Positions 25,327 to 33,837 are shown, counted from the first letter of the stretch. The stretch is DNA of 64,000 nucleotides from Pseudomonas chlororaphis subsp. piscium (GCF_003850345.1 NZ_CP027707.1:4898001-4962000), one strand, 5' to 3'. Notes: generated by a model from the letters alone, not told the origin. Program-made: numbers and translations.

Positions 25327-25686
25327 ACATGTATTCCCAATGGTATTAAGCTCAACCATGGCAAATATAGGGGTGCCCCGCCGACTGAATGACGACGCAC
25401 TGGCATATCACCAGGCTTCATTTATCACCACGAATAGAAATCATGGACCCTGAACTTCTTTTCACAGTGACCCGCCGAGAATACAACTCACCCAATTTGA
25501 CTCTTCTGAATTCCCGTCAAACATTCCAATTTTTACCGAGGTATCGACGCCTTACATATTTAGTCAATTCCTGATGAAAATGACGGCTCCGGCACCTTAT
25601 CTTTCAGGTAATCACCTGATGCATATTTTTCAGCACTCGCGTGACCATGGCGCTCACTCAGACAGTGATCCAGCAAGGGAGGACCG
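25327..25686. promoter_or_regulatory. Divergent promoter region between translocon and needle operons
   Basis: These 360 bases separate the minus-strand sctA operon from the plus-strand AraC/needle operon and are AT-richer than the genes on both sides. No HrpL-type GGAACC-N16-CCAC box or sigma-54 element is visible. The AraC-family protein encoded next to it and the SsrB-like regulator are the obvious candidates to bind here. Confidence 0.5.
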
Positions 25687-26415
25687 ATGCAGGCAGTACG
25701 ACTTCTATTCGGAAAGTACGGCGGCAAGGTGCATGTTGACGGCGCAGTGCAACTCATACCGCCAAACTCTGTCGTCGTGGCGAGTAACGAAGCAGCGCCT
25801 TGTAGTGCAAACAACGACCTTCAGTACTTCGACTTCTACCCTGCCGACTTCAAGCACCTATACGCCGATGTCGTGGATTTGCTCGCTATCACCCATGGCA
25901 CCCTGTTTTGGCGAGCGCCCATCAGGATGGTGAAGGCGCAGGATGACGTGATCAGCGTGCTTGAACTGTTGGCCAAGGGAGCCCCCGATACCTTGCTGCG
26001 CTTTGCCTATATCTATTGCCTGGGAGTGGACCGGCGCTATTTCTCCGCGTTGCTGCAACACATCATGACCGGAGACGAACCCTTCTTTGAGTTCATCGAA
26101 ACACACGCCCTGAATCAGTGGTCGGTGGCTCGCTATGCGCTGGAATTCAATATGCCGTTGCGCAAGTTCAATCTGTTGTTCCAGGAAAAATACGGCCTGT
26201 CCGCAAAGCGCTGGCTGCTGGAACGTCGACTGACTCGAGCCCGGGAATTGCTGCTGTCTACCTCGATGCGGGTGCTGGACATAGCCCTTGAATGCGGCTT
26301 CTCCAATCACGGGCATTTCACCGAAAGCTTTCGCAAACGTTACCTCTGTAGCCCCACCCAATATCGCCTGCGTGCCCAGGCAGCCCTCACTCCAGCCATC
26401 AGCCATGCGGGATAA
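25687..26415 (+). CDS. AraC-family regulator of the type III system
   Basis: 242 residues. The N-terminal 140 residues have no clear ligand-binding signature. The C-terminus carries a paired AraC helix-turn-helix (WSVARYALEFNMPLRKFNLL, then MRVLDIALECGFSNHGHFTE and SFRKRYLCSPTQYR). A GGGAGGA ribosome-binding site sits 4 bases before the ATG. It is 6 bases upstream of the needle gene and so is cotranscribed with it, recalling ExsA and SPI-1 regulators in other systems. Classical SPI-2 has no AraC gene in this position, so this is a second control layer beside the SsrA/SsrB-type pair. Confidence 0.82.
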   Translation: MQAVRLLFGKYGGKVHVDGAVQLIPPNSVVVASNEAAPCSANNDLQYFDFYPADFKHLYADVVDLLAITHGTLFWRAPIRMVKAQDDVISVLELLAKGAPDTLLRFAYIYCLGVDRRYFSALLQHIMTGDEPFFEFIETHALNQWSVARYALEFNMPLRKFNLLFQEKYGLSAKRWLLERRLTRARELLLSTSMRVLDIALECGFSNHGHFTESFRKRYLCSPTQYRLRAQAALTPAISHAG

Positions 26416-26421
26416 CGGATC

Positions 26422-26637
26422 ATGGACATCGAAACCGTCAATAACCAGCTTTCGCAAATGGTCGAAAAGGCTGGCAACGAGGTCCAGTCGAAGCTGACTG
26501 CCGCCGACATGAACGACCCGGCGCGGATGCTCCAGGCGCAGTTTGCGATTCAGCAGTATTCAACCTTTGTCACTTATCAGAGTGCGGTGATGAAAGCGGT
26601 CAAGGACATGCTTTCAGGGATCATCCAGAAGATATGA
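26422..26637 (+). CDS. sctF: SctF needle protein (SsaG/EscF family)
   Basis: 71 residues, exactly the size class of SPI-2 SsaG. It is a helical hairpin with a central ADMNDPARMLQAQF turn (the conserved P-x-D/N-P kink of needle subunits) and a C-terminal VKDMLSGIIQKI that packs in the needle lumen. It is secreted and polymerises to make the extracellular needle. Its stop overlaps the next gene's start by four bases. Confidence 0.88.
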   Translation: MDIETVNNQLSQMVEKAGNEVQSKLTAADMNDPARMLQAQFAIQQYSTFVTYQSAVMKAVKDMLSGIIQKI

Positions 26638-26942
26638 ACATCCTTGAGCGCGATGTCTGCCGCATTGTCTGTGAGACCGGCCTGGCGGCGGTCAATCACG
26701 GTTTTGTCGAACAGGCCGAAACCATTCGCAGCGCCCTGCCTCACCTGGTGAGCGAACCCGCGGACCTGCGGATTCTGCAAGCGACCTTGCTGATCGGTCT
26801 ATCACGCAGGCATGAAGCGCTGGCGTTATTGGCCGGCGACGCCTCGGACGAAGCCAACACGCTTCGGCGCCTGATCGAAAGCGCTTCCCAGGACGCACCA
26901 ACCATCCCTGCACAGCCCTCCCAACCCCCTCAACTTGCCTGA
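26634..26942 (+). CDS. sctG: SctG-like needle chaperone (SsaH/YscG type)
   Basis: 102 residues with TPR-like helices (VCETGLAAVNHGFVEQAETI, ATLLIGLSRRHEALALLAGD) and a proline-rich tail. It directly follows the needle gene, the place of ssaH in SPI-2. Proteins of this type hold monomeric needle subunit in the cytoplasm together with an SsaE/YscE-type partner, and such a partner is encoded at 34056. Assignment is by position, length and repeat type. Confidence 0.7.
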   Translation: MNILERDVCRIVCETGLAAVNHGFVEQAETIRSALPHLVSEPADLRILQATLLIGLSRRHEALALLAGDASDEANTLRRLIESASQDAPTIPAQPSQPPQLA

Positions 26943-26952
26943 GACCTCCCCC

Positions 26953-27285
26953 ATGGAAATCGAAGCTGTCCGCATGGCCGCACTCCACGCGCCGAAAGAC
27001 TCCGCGCCCTCGTCCCCCACGCCGACCGATATTGCCGCTTTCAACCAGGCGTTGTTCGGTCAGGCGCAGAACCCTCCCGAGATATCCGCCATCAGCCAAT
27101 TGCAGACTCAATCCAGCACCTTCAGTAACGCCGTGGCAACGGCCCGTGAAAGTGTGCTCGACAGTCCGTTGAAAATGCTCTCTGCCCAGTCGAACATGTT
27201 GCACGCCATCGTTGAAGTCGACCTGATCGCCAAAACCGCCGGCTCTCTTGCCCAAGGGGTGAACAAGCTGGTGAGCATGCAATGA
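26953..27285 (+). CDS. sctI: SctI inner rod protein
   Basis: 110 residues with a disordered proline- and serine-rich N-terminus and a helical C-terminus (SPLKMLSAQSNMLHAIVEVD, LIAKTAGSLAQGVNKLVSMQ), the usual rod-protein C-terminus. ATG at 26953 was chosen. A TTG 18 bases earlier overlaps the preceding gene and is less likely. It forms the short rod or adaptor linking the export apparatus to the needle and helps the switch in substrate specificity. The stop overlaps sctJ as ATGA. Confidence 0.8.
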   Translation: MEIEAVRMAALHAPKDSAPSSPTPTDIAAFNQALFGQAQNPPEISAISQLQTQSSTFSNAVATARESVLDSPLKMLSAQSNMLHAIVEVDLIAKTAGSLAQGVNKLVSMQ

Positions 27286-28013
27286 CCGGGGGCTGGTTGC
27301 GCCTGGGCTGCATCGGCGTGCTGGTGCTGATGCTCAGTGGCTGCAAGGTCGAGTTGTACAGTGAGTTGTCCGAGGCCGACGCCAACCAGATGCTGGCGCT
27401 GTTGTTACTCCGCAATATCGATGCCAGCAAGGAAATCGCCAAGGGTGGACTTGTCACGATCAAGGTCGATAAGACGCAGTTCATCAATGCCGTCGAACTG
27501 TTGCGCCAGGAAGGACTGCCACGTGAAAAGGTCGCGACCCTGGAGAACCTGTTTCCCTCCGGCCAACTGGTGACTTCACCGGTTCAGGAACACGCGAAGA
27601 TCCTCTACCTGAAAGAACAGCAGCTGGAAAAGATGCTGCAGGCCATGGATGGCGTGATCAGCGCCCATGTGTCGATTGGCGAAGGGATCAGTCAGAACCC
27701 GCGCGAACCCGCAAAGCCTTCGGCCTCGGTCTTCATCAAATACAGCCCCGAGCGCAATCTGCTCAATAACGAAACCGCGATCAAGAGCCTGATCTTCAAC
27801 AGCGTGCCCAATCTGCAGACCGAGAACATCAGCATCGTTCTGCAGGCCGCCGACTACCGCTATCAGCCACTCCCCGAGCAGCCCGGGCCAGGCACTGCGC
27901 CGCTCACCTGGCTCGAGCGCAATCGTCTGCCGCTCATGCTCCTGCTGGCAGCGTTGGCGGTACTGATCCTCACGATCACGTTTGGCAAATGGCTGCGGTC
28001 CAGACGCCAATGA
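27282..28013 (+). CDS. sctJ: SctJ inner-membrane ring lipoprotein
   Basis: 243 residues. A lipoprotein signal ends in LSGC with Cys21 as the lipidation site. Two periplasmic ring-building domains follow (ELYSELSEADANQMLALLLL start; SVFIKYSPE and IKSLIFNSVPNL in the second). A C-terminal transmembrane segment (LPLMLLLAALAVLILTITFG) and a short basic tail close the protein. This is the standard YscJ/PrgK/SsaJ architecture. It forms the inner ring with SctD. Confidence 0.92.
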   Translation: MTGGWLRLGCIGVLVLMLSGCKVELYSELSEADANQMLALLLLRNIDASKEIAKGGLVTIKVDKTQFINAVELLRQEGLPREKVATLENLFPSGQLVTSPVQEHAKILYLKEQQLEKMLQAMDGVISAHVSIGEGISQNPREPAKPSASVFIKYSPERNLLNNETAIKSLIFNSVPNLQTENISIVLQAADYRYQPLPEQPGPGTAPLTWLERNRLPLMLLLAALAVLILTITFGKWLRSRRQ

Positions 28014-28600
28014 CCCTGCTAGCCATCGACCAGGGCGTACAGCACTTGCATCAATGGGGCTGGAAACCAGGCAAGTGGATGCATGAAGGCTGGTGGTCCC
28101 ACCTGGGACTCGCGCCCTGGCGCGCGGTCTACCACAGTCGCCCGGCCTGTCGCCCGAGTATCGACCGCTTGATCCTGCGGCACCGCAGCATCACCTGGAC
28201 CTCGTTGCCCGCCTGCCTCGACGCCAGGCAGCACGCCATGCTCGCACTGGAGCCGCGCTTGCCCCAGCTAGTCATCGCCCTCGGGGTCGTGGCCCTGAAC
28301 TGTCCCGATCACTTGCTGCTCAAAGACCATCGCCAGGCACTTGAGCCCTACCTGGATGAACGACACTGCGAGCAGCTGCTGGCCTTGCACCGAGGCTGGA
28401 GTCACACCGAGCCGGCCCTGCCCGCTGAAACCCTGAGCCAGGCTGCCTTGCACGCCGGTACCCGCTGGTGGTTACGCGATGTCGAACCAGCCCCGCTCGG
28501 TGATCTGCTCAGCCTGCGTTTGCCGCCGGTTGCCGATGCCCTGCTATCGGTCCGGGAAAACGCGATCCACTGGCTGATCAAGCTCGGTCGTTTTTTATGA
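28010..28600 (+). CDS. sctK: SctK-like sorting-platform protein
   Basis: 196-residue cytoplasmic protein, tryptophan-rich near its start (WGWKPGKWMHEGWW), between sctJ and sctL. SctK/OrgA-like proteins occupy this position and link the inner ring to the SctQ-SctL sorting platform. The start at 28010 overlaps the sctJ stop, and an ATG 7 codons earlier lies inside sctJ. Sequence similarity within this family is weak, so the call rests on position, length and a fold pattern of short helices. Confidence 0.7.
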   Translation: MTLLAIDQGVQHLHQWGWKPGKWMHEGWWSHLGLAPWRAVYHSRPACRPSIDRLILRHRSITWTSLPACLDARQHAMLALEPRLPQLVIALGVVALNCPDHLLLKDHRQALEPYLDERHCEQLLALHRGWSHTEPALPAETLSQAALHAGTRWWLRDVEPAPLGDLLSLRLPPVADALLSVRENAIHWLIKLGRFL

Positions 28601-29367
28601 ACCCACTCAACATCCCCTGTATTGCCCTGCATGGCAGTACACCCCACGCCGTGGTCATTCCTGCCGCAGAGCTGGCGCAATATTTCAACGCCACCTCGTT
28701 GCTTGCCCAGGCCCGCGCAGAAGCCGAAGCGCTGCAACGGCAGGCCCGTGAATGCCTGGCCCAGGCCGAGGAACAAGCCCGGCAGATTCGCATTCAGGCC
28801 CGGGATCAAGGCCTTGCCGAGGCGGCCAACGAACGTGAGGTTTTGCGCCAACGCCTCATCGAGGAAACCCTGGACTGGCATGTCGCTGAAACCGCTCTGG
28901 AAGCCACCCTGGCCCAACACCTCGACACACGGCTACGCGCCCTCGTCGCCCAGGTCCTGGAGGAGTTCATCGCAGAGCAGGATGCTGTCGAGCTGATGGT
29001 TCGACGCGTGCGCCAGCGGCTCCTGGCGTTTCTTGCCCAGGGCGCTCTGACTGTCCGGGTCAGCGCCGATTGCGAGCAGCACGTCCGGCACACCCTGGCC
29101 GACTACCCTCAGGTCCAGGTACTCGGCAGCCCTTCGCTGACGATGACTCAGGCCTTGCTGGAAACGCAGCTGTTCACCCTACGCATCGATCTCGACGCCC
29201 ACCTTCAATCGCTCCTGTCGCGTTTGCGGCAGGTCCCGCATGAGCCCCCAGCAGATGATTACCAAGACCGACTCCGCCAGCATCAAGCCGACACCGCTGA
29301 TTCAGAACCCGGCGCCTCTCCCCCTGCCCGGCGCCACACAAGTCTTCCCAGCGCAATCAGCCCTTGA
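28597..29367 (+). CDS. sctL: SctL ATPase stator/regulator
   Basis: 256 residues with the typical SctL/FliH layout: a short N-terminal strand region, then a long alanine-, glutamate- and arginine-rich coiled coil (ARAEAEALQRQARECLAQAE), then a globular C-terminal domain that binds the ATPase SctN (LDTRLRALVAQVLEEFIAEQ, GALTVRVSADCEQHV). The last 45 residues form a polar extension whose codons overlap the next gene by 128 bases, an unusually long overlap in another frame. Confidence 0.85.
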   Translation: MNPLNIPCIALHGSTPHAVVIPAAELAQYFNATSLLAQARAEAEALQRQARECLAQAEEQARQIRIQARDQGLAEAANEREVLRQRLIEETLDWHVAETALEATLAQHLDTRLRALVAQVLEEFIAEQDAVELMVRRVRQRLLAFLAQGALTVRVSADCEQHVRHTLADYPQVQVLGSPSLTMTQALLETQLFTLRIDLDAHLQSLLSRLRQVPHEPPADDYQDRLRQHQADTADSEPGASPPARRHTSLPSAISP

Positions 29368-30352
29368 ACTGGCGCGCACCGAATTCGATATGCAGGCCAC
29401 GGGTCTTGATTTCATGCCCACCGAGGTACCCGGCGATGCATTGTCCGAAACCCTGGAAAACATGGGGTTTGCCCTTGGCTCCTATCGGCAGGCCACAGGT
29501 CGCGGAACAAGTGATGGCAAGTCTGAACGCCCGCGTACCCGCGCCATGCTCCAGCAACTGGTCAAGCACGTCACGGCAACCGCCCCGGCGCAAATGGAAG
29601 ACCTGCAGAAACACACATCGGCCATCGATGAAGCCTCGGACCTCTTGGCATGCATGGGCGATAAAGGGCTCGATGCGGGAGAAATGGCCCTGCTGCTGGG
29701 GGCGGCGCTCGGGCGAAAAAACCTGGGTGGAGCACAGCGTAAACGTCTGGAAGAGGCTCTGTCCGCGGTGATGGAGGATGACGAATGGACATTGAGGCTC
29801 TTCAATCGCCTGGAGTTCGACAGCACCGGCAAAAACAGTTTTCTCGCCCTCAAGCAGCTCTACCAGCGCGCCACTTCACGTCGTACGCGCCTGGTGCAAT
29901 GGTTCGAAGAGTTCCGCCAACTGCACGATCGCCGGCGCAAACTGAAAACGCTGATCCGTACCCTGGCTTTCGAACTCTCGGCTGAAGGTCCGGCCATGGA
30001 TGCCCAATTGGGCTCGGTGATCACCGACCTGAAACGCATCATGCTGTTTTTCGGCATGGAGGATCATTGCCACCGCGTTGCCCGCACACTGGCTATCGAC
30101 GGCCTGGATGGCGATGGGGTCATCGGCACATTACTGGAAATCGTCCAGCAGTCCTGGATGCATGTGGACTGGCTCGAACAACAGACTTCACGCCAGGTGC
30201 CCGACGCACGCGGGCAATACGCTTATGTGCGACAGATGGGCGAGCTGGTGAAGTTAATGACGGACGAGTGCTTCGAAGACGATGAACAGCGAAAGATGAT
30301 TACCGAGGTGTTTTCCGAGTATCAGGAAAAACTCTCGGACGAAGGCCTGTGA
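29240..30352 (+). CDS. sctW: SctW gatekeeper (SsaL/SepL/YopN-InvE family)
   Basis: 370 residues with an N-terminal chaperone-binding region and helical X-bundle repeats (DLLACMGDKGLDAGEMALLL, FNRLEFDSTGKNSFLALKQL, CHRVARTLAIDGLDGDGVI). Gatekeepers sit at the base of the export gate and order translocator before effector secretion. In SPI-2 SsaL follows ssaK, as here it follows sctL. The start lies deep inside sctL, and a second ATG five codons later is possible. It ends the plus-strand needle/base operon and faces the minus-strand effector gene. Confidence 0.8.
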   Translation: MSPQQMITKTDSASIKPTPLIQNPAPLPLPGATQVFPAQSALELARTEFDMQATGLDFMPTEVPGDALSETLENMGFALGSYRQATGRGTSDGKSERPRTRAMLQQLVKHVTATAPAQMEDLQKHTSAIDEASDLLACMGDKGLDAGEMALLLGAALGRKNLGGAQRKRLEEALSAVMEDDEWTLRLFNRLEFDSTGKNSFLALKQLYQRATSRRTRLVQWFEEFRQLHDRRRKLKTLIRTLAFELSAEGPAMDAQLGSVITDLKRIMLFFGMEDHCHRVARTLAIDGLDGDGVIGTLLEIVQQSWMHVDWLEQQTSRQVPDARGQYAYVRQMGELVKLMTDECFEDDEQRKMITEVFSEYQEKLSDEGL

Positions 30353-30358
30353 CAACCG

Positions 30359-30391
30359 GCCGGGCCGACCATGGGTCAGCCCGGCCCCTTT
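30359..30391. terminator. Bidirectional hairpin between convergent sctW and ExoY-like genes
   Basis: An almost perfect inverted repeat (GCCGGGC-C-GACC, ATG loop, GGTC-A-GCCCGGC) occupies the 40-base gap between the two convergent genes. The plus-strand side is followed by CCCTTTAT, a weak T-tract. It probably limits read-through in both directions. Confidence 0.55.
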
Positions 30392-30392
30392 A

Positions 30393-31616
30393 TCACCCGC
30401 GATCGAGCAGCGCTTGAGCCTGTGTAAAGTCCGCACGCCTGACGCTGGTCACCTCGGGTTCCCATAACGGGTTCATTGGTATGTGGTAGCCGCTGTTCTT
30501 CGCTTGCAGGATCAGTTCGGCCATTTGCTGACTGTTCTCGATCACACAGATTTCATCAAAGGCTCCGAGCCTGGCCGGCAAGAAAAACGTCGCCGGATAG
30601 TTGTTGGCGTTATCGCTGGCCGGGCTGCCCGAGTCCGCGTTGTGGTGAACCACCCGCTCGCCCACGCCCACCAGGGCCGTGTTGATCACTGGAATCATCT
30701 CGGCGATACGGCTCGTGGCGTTGCCAATATCCGGGTCTTCCTTGCTGTAGAAGCTGCCGGCGCTTGCATAATCCTGGCGCAGCTCCTGCGCCAGGTTTCT
30801 GGGGCGCGAATCCGCTGTCCTGGCGCTGTATCCGTCGATGCGAGCCTTGAACACGTCGTGCGCGACATCCGGGACCGGAAGATTGTCTTGCGGCCCCAGA
30901 TCGCTGATATGAGGTCCGATCAGATGCAAGTCATAGTCGGCCGTCAGCGCCTTGCCCCCCGGCGCTTTCGCCAGGACTTCCAGCGGCTGTCCTTGCTGGC
31001 TGATCTGGTACAGGCCCTCGACCGCACCGGGTACGGCTGCAAATGTGTACAGTCCACCGCCGGGCGCTTTCGCGCTGAACCTGATACAGCCCTCGGCATC
31101 CGCAGGTTGCATGTCCGTGATGAGATCAGCGGCCAGCAGCGTGCCCATGCGTTCCCTGGAAATCTCTAGAGGAATGGCAACGGCGTGACCCTCCTCGATG
31201 CATTGGCGAGTCTGCCCGTTGAATTTATCAATACGCCCCGGATCCGACGCCAGGCAGCCTTCGAGTTTGCTGAAAGCCTGATCGACACAGATCATTCCGG
31301 CCTGGGGCCCCCAGTTGGCGCTCTTGCCTTTGATATGGAAGTCTTTGGTGGGATGGCCCTCCTCTATCAGCCCGGTTGCCACAGTTTCAACTGGACGGAT
31401 ACCAATAATGCAGTTGTGCTCTTTCGCTACGCTCTGCAAGGGCACCAAGTGACTGGTCACAATCCCTGTCCGATGCTGAACTTTTTCCATGACCTGCAAC
31501 AGGTCGGACGCACTGTTTTTGGCCGAGCCCGGAGCCATTTGGCCTTCTATGGCCTGGTTCAGCGATGCAAGGCTGGCACCACTGGGTTGGATATGACTGA
31601 GCGGCAAACCGTTCAT
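30393..31616 (-). CDS. ExoY-like nucleotidyl cyclase effector
   Basis: 407 residues resembling P. aeruginosa ExoY. The P-loop-like catalytic segment GIRPVE...TK91-DFHIK-GK98-SANWGPQAG keeps the two catalytic lysines with the same spacing as in ExoY (K81 and K88). TADYDL supplies the metal-binding aspartates (227 and 229), and NNYPATFFLP matches the conserved GDNFPATFYLP block. Such toxins make cyclic nucleotides (cGMP, cUMP, cAMP) inside host cells once activated by a host cofactor, F-actin for ExoY. The N-terminal 60 residues are polar and low in charge, as for a type III secretion signal. The start at 31616 gives GGGAG proper spacing. Its presence with an SPI-2-class rather than a Ysc-class machine is unusual. 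Confidence 0.88.
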   Translation of the reverse strand: MNGLPLSHIQPSGASLASLNQAIEGQMAPGSAKNSASDLLQVMEKVQHRTGIVTSHLVPLQSVAKEHNCIIGIRPVETVATGLIEEGHPTKDFHIKGKSANWGPQAGMICVDQAFSKLEGCLASDPGRIDKFNGQTRQCIEEGHAVAIPLEISRERMGTLLAADLITDMQPADAEGCIRFSAKAPGGGLYTFAAVPGAVEGLYQISQQGQPLEVLAKAPGGKALTADYDLHLIGPHISDLGPQDNLPVPDVAHDVFKARIDGYSARTADSRPRNLAQELRQDYASAGSFYSKEDPDIGNATSRIAEMIPVINTALVGVGERVVHHNADSGSPASDNANNYPATFFLPARLGAFDEICVIENSQQMAELILQAKNSGYHIPMNPLWEPEVTSVRRADFTQAQALLDRG

Positions 31617-31704
31617 GCCCATACTCCCGAAATTGAAGAATTACCCACGCAAGTGTTCTCCAGGGGCACTTTTTCGGGTCAGGAAAAAGTCCCCGTCGTC
31701 CCCA

Positions 31705-33837
31705 TTAAAACAACCGGAAATGCCCCGCCGTCATGCCGGACGAATCCAGATGAATATCGGCAGTCACGCTCTCTCCAAGTTGGCTCATCGCCTGTTGGAA
31801 GGTCTCATACTGGCGTTTATCCTCGGCGATCCTGACCTCCGCCGGGATCGATGCGTCATGTCCACGACCGGCCCGGCGTTTGACGGTCTCGTCAAACTCG
31901 CAATCCAGGCGCACCAAAACATGGGTGGCATCCTTGACCAGATGGGGGGTGGAAATGCCTTCAATCAAATAGGTTTCGCTCACCGGTACCTGGACTTGTT
32001 TGTGGGGGCCGCTGGTGTCCCGCTCTCCCCGTGGAAACCCGCCAATCATCACCCCTTCGCGATAGGTGCTCGGCAACGGATAGCTGAACTCGCGCCCTGT
32101 CGAGAGGGCCTCTAAAAGCTGCTCTGTCAGTTGACGATTGAACGAGTCGGCATGCCCGTGAACGACAGGCCACTCCGCCACTGGCAACCCCTGGTTGGCG
32201 GGTATGGCACTCAGCTCCGAGAAGGATTTCAGGAAGTGGTCGGTCTTGACCGACTCGAACTGCAATGCTTTTTCCTGTAGCGCCCCCGTCAACACCGACT
32301 TGCCGGATGCCGAAGGGCCGGCGATGAAGATGATCATGGGTTTGCCGGGCTGCTGCTTCTCGTTGATTTTTTCCAGAATGAGCGCCGCGACTTTTTCGGT
32401 GCTTACCACCGTACCTGGACGCATAGGCGCGCCAATCCCGGCCGCGCCTTCAGACTTTTTTACAGTCGTGCCCTCAAGGGGTGCGGAGGCTGTTGACGGT
32501 GCGACGCCCCCCATGGCTTTGGTCGCGCTTTTTTGTTGCTCTTCGGTTTCGAAGTTCACGTAATCGTCCGGGAACTTGAAGTGCGATTCCATCGAGGACC
32601 AGAAGTCCTGGTTCTGCTGCTGGCCCTTGTCCCAGATGCGCTCTGAAAGCGACAACACATCGTTGCGCATCAAATGCGGCTGCTCCTGAGCCTGGCGTAC
32701 CACGGTATCGACATGCCCGCGTAATCCGTTGGGGCCGGTCGCTTCGATCGTGCTCTTGTTCGGGCGGCTGAAATAGCGATCACCCCGGAACTCGTTGCCC
32801 TTCAGCGTCTGGTAGTCCTCACCGATTTTGTCGATAAAGTCGGCGAGCATCTGGCTACCCGGGTGGCTGGCCAGCAGCGCGTTGGCAAAATAAGGCGTCG
32901 CGCTGCCACTGGCTTCGTTCTTGCCTTCGGCCAGCCCCACCAGCATCAGGTTCGGATGCGCTTGCAGTACGCCATTGAGTGGCTGCATGCATTCCAGGTC
33001 GATGTCTGCGTATACGCCACCATGCTCGTGCAGGATCTCATAGCGGGCAATGTCGGATGCGGCCGGGTAGGCGCCATTGCGGCCGATGATTTCATGTTGA
33101 TAGGCGTCCTTGTTCTTGAGCTGGATATCACTGCGATTGCTCAAGTCACGGATCTCGATGTTTTTGACATCACCGAATTTTTCCTGCAACGCGCCCAGTT
33201 TCGCAGTATCGCGTTGCGGATTGCTCGCGCAGCGGTCCCAGGATTTGACGGTCTGGTCCAGGATCAAACATTCGGCTTGCAGGAATTTGTCGTCATTGCC
33301 GCGCGTGAGCTGCTGAAATGCCGCCAGCACTTGACCCGCATTCTGTGGGGTCACCTTGGAGGCACCCGACAATAACTTCTCTTTCCAGGACTCGTTACCC
33401 TTGGCCGACAGTTCTTTGTTCAGTTCGCTCAGTGCCTGCTTTTGTGCCCCCAGGTTCAGCAGCGCATCGGTGTTACCCAGGGTGGTCTTGAGCTGGCTGA
33501 ACAAGCCGCGCAAAGGTTTCTCGGCCTGATAGTCCGGAAATACCTTCTCGGCCTCTTGTCGGGCGGTCTTGTTGATGGCGTAAGCATCGAACTGTTGCGA
33601 GTCCACCCATAACATGACCGTACTGCCCGGGTTTTTTTCCGCCCATTGCTTCAGGTATTTTTCCTGGTCGCCCCCCGGTTGGGAGCCAACCCAAACCATA
33701 TGGATATTGGACGGGACCGTCTTGAATTCACTCTTTGGATAAACTTCGGAAAAAGCCTTTGGGGCCTGGGTGGCATCGACACCGGAAGTAGAGGATACCG
33801 ACTGTTGCGACTGAACAGGGGCGTTATGGATATGCAT
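31705..33837 (-). CDS. Putative effector: TcdB-like glycosyltransferase fused to a uridine-kinase-like P-loop domain
   Basis: 710 residues. The first 45 are Ser/Gln-rich, as in type III effectors. Residues about 46-400 look like a sugar-transferase domain of the DXD-containing TcdA/TcdB-catalytic type, with an entry motif NIHMVWVGSQ and SDIARYEILHEHGGVYADID, where D278 and D280 form the DXD. After a linker, residues about 497-710 form a P-loop NTPase with Walker A GPSASGKS (507-514), HADSFNRQLTEQLLEAL, YLIEGI and VKRRAGRGHD, the layout of uridine kinase/phosphoribulokinase relatives. A zeta-toxin label was considered but the motifs fit uridine kinase better. AAGGAG precedes the start. No chaperone gene is adjacent. 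Host glycosylation is inferred. Confidence 0.72.
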   Translation of the reverse strand: MHIHNAPVQSQQSVSSTSGVDATQAPKAFSEVYPKSEFKTVPSNIHMVWVGSQPGGDQEKYLKQWAEKNPGSTVMLWVDSQQFDAYAINKTARQEAEKVFPDYQAEKPLRGLFSQLKTTLGNTDALLNLGAQKQALSELNKELSAKGNESWKEKLLSGASKVTPQNAGQVLAAFQQLTRGNDDKFLQAECLILDQTVKSWDRCASNPQRDTAKLGALQEKFGDVKNIEIRDLSNRSDIQLKNKDAYQHEIIGRNGAYPAASDIARYEILHEHGGVYADIDLECMQPLNGVLQAHPNLMLVGLAEGKNEASGSATPYFANALLASHPGSQMLADFIDKIGEDYQTLKGNEFRGDRYFSRPNKSTIEATGPNGLRGHVDTVVRQAQEQPHLMRNDVLSLSERIWDKGQQQNQDFWSSMESHFKFPDDYVNFETEEQQKSATKAMGGVAPSTASAPLEGTTVKKSEGAAGIGAPMRPGTVVSTEKVAALILEKINEKQQPGKPMIIFIAGPSASGKSVLTGALQEKALQFESVKTDHFLKSFSELSAIPANQGLPVAEWPVVHGHADSFNRQLTEQLLEALSTGREFSYPLPSTYREGVMIGGFPRGERDTSGPHKQVQVPVSETYLIEGISTPHLVKDATHVLVRLDCEFDETVKRRAGRGHDASIPAEVRIAEDKRQYETFQQAMSQLGESVTADIHLDSSGMTAGHFRLF

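Noticed and set aside
25327..25686. HrpL-type hrp box upstream of the type III operons
   Set aside because: No GGAACC-N15/16-CCAC pair is present here or in the other type III intergenic gaps, consistent with control by SsrB- and AraC-type regulators.
32268..33000. Calling the P-loop domain of the fusion effector a zeta toxin with a missing antitoxin
   Set aside because: Walker A GPSASGKS, the HADSFN and IEGI segments and the RRAGRG motif fit uridine kinases better, and no epsilon-type antitoxin gene lies nearby.
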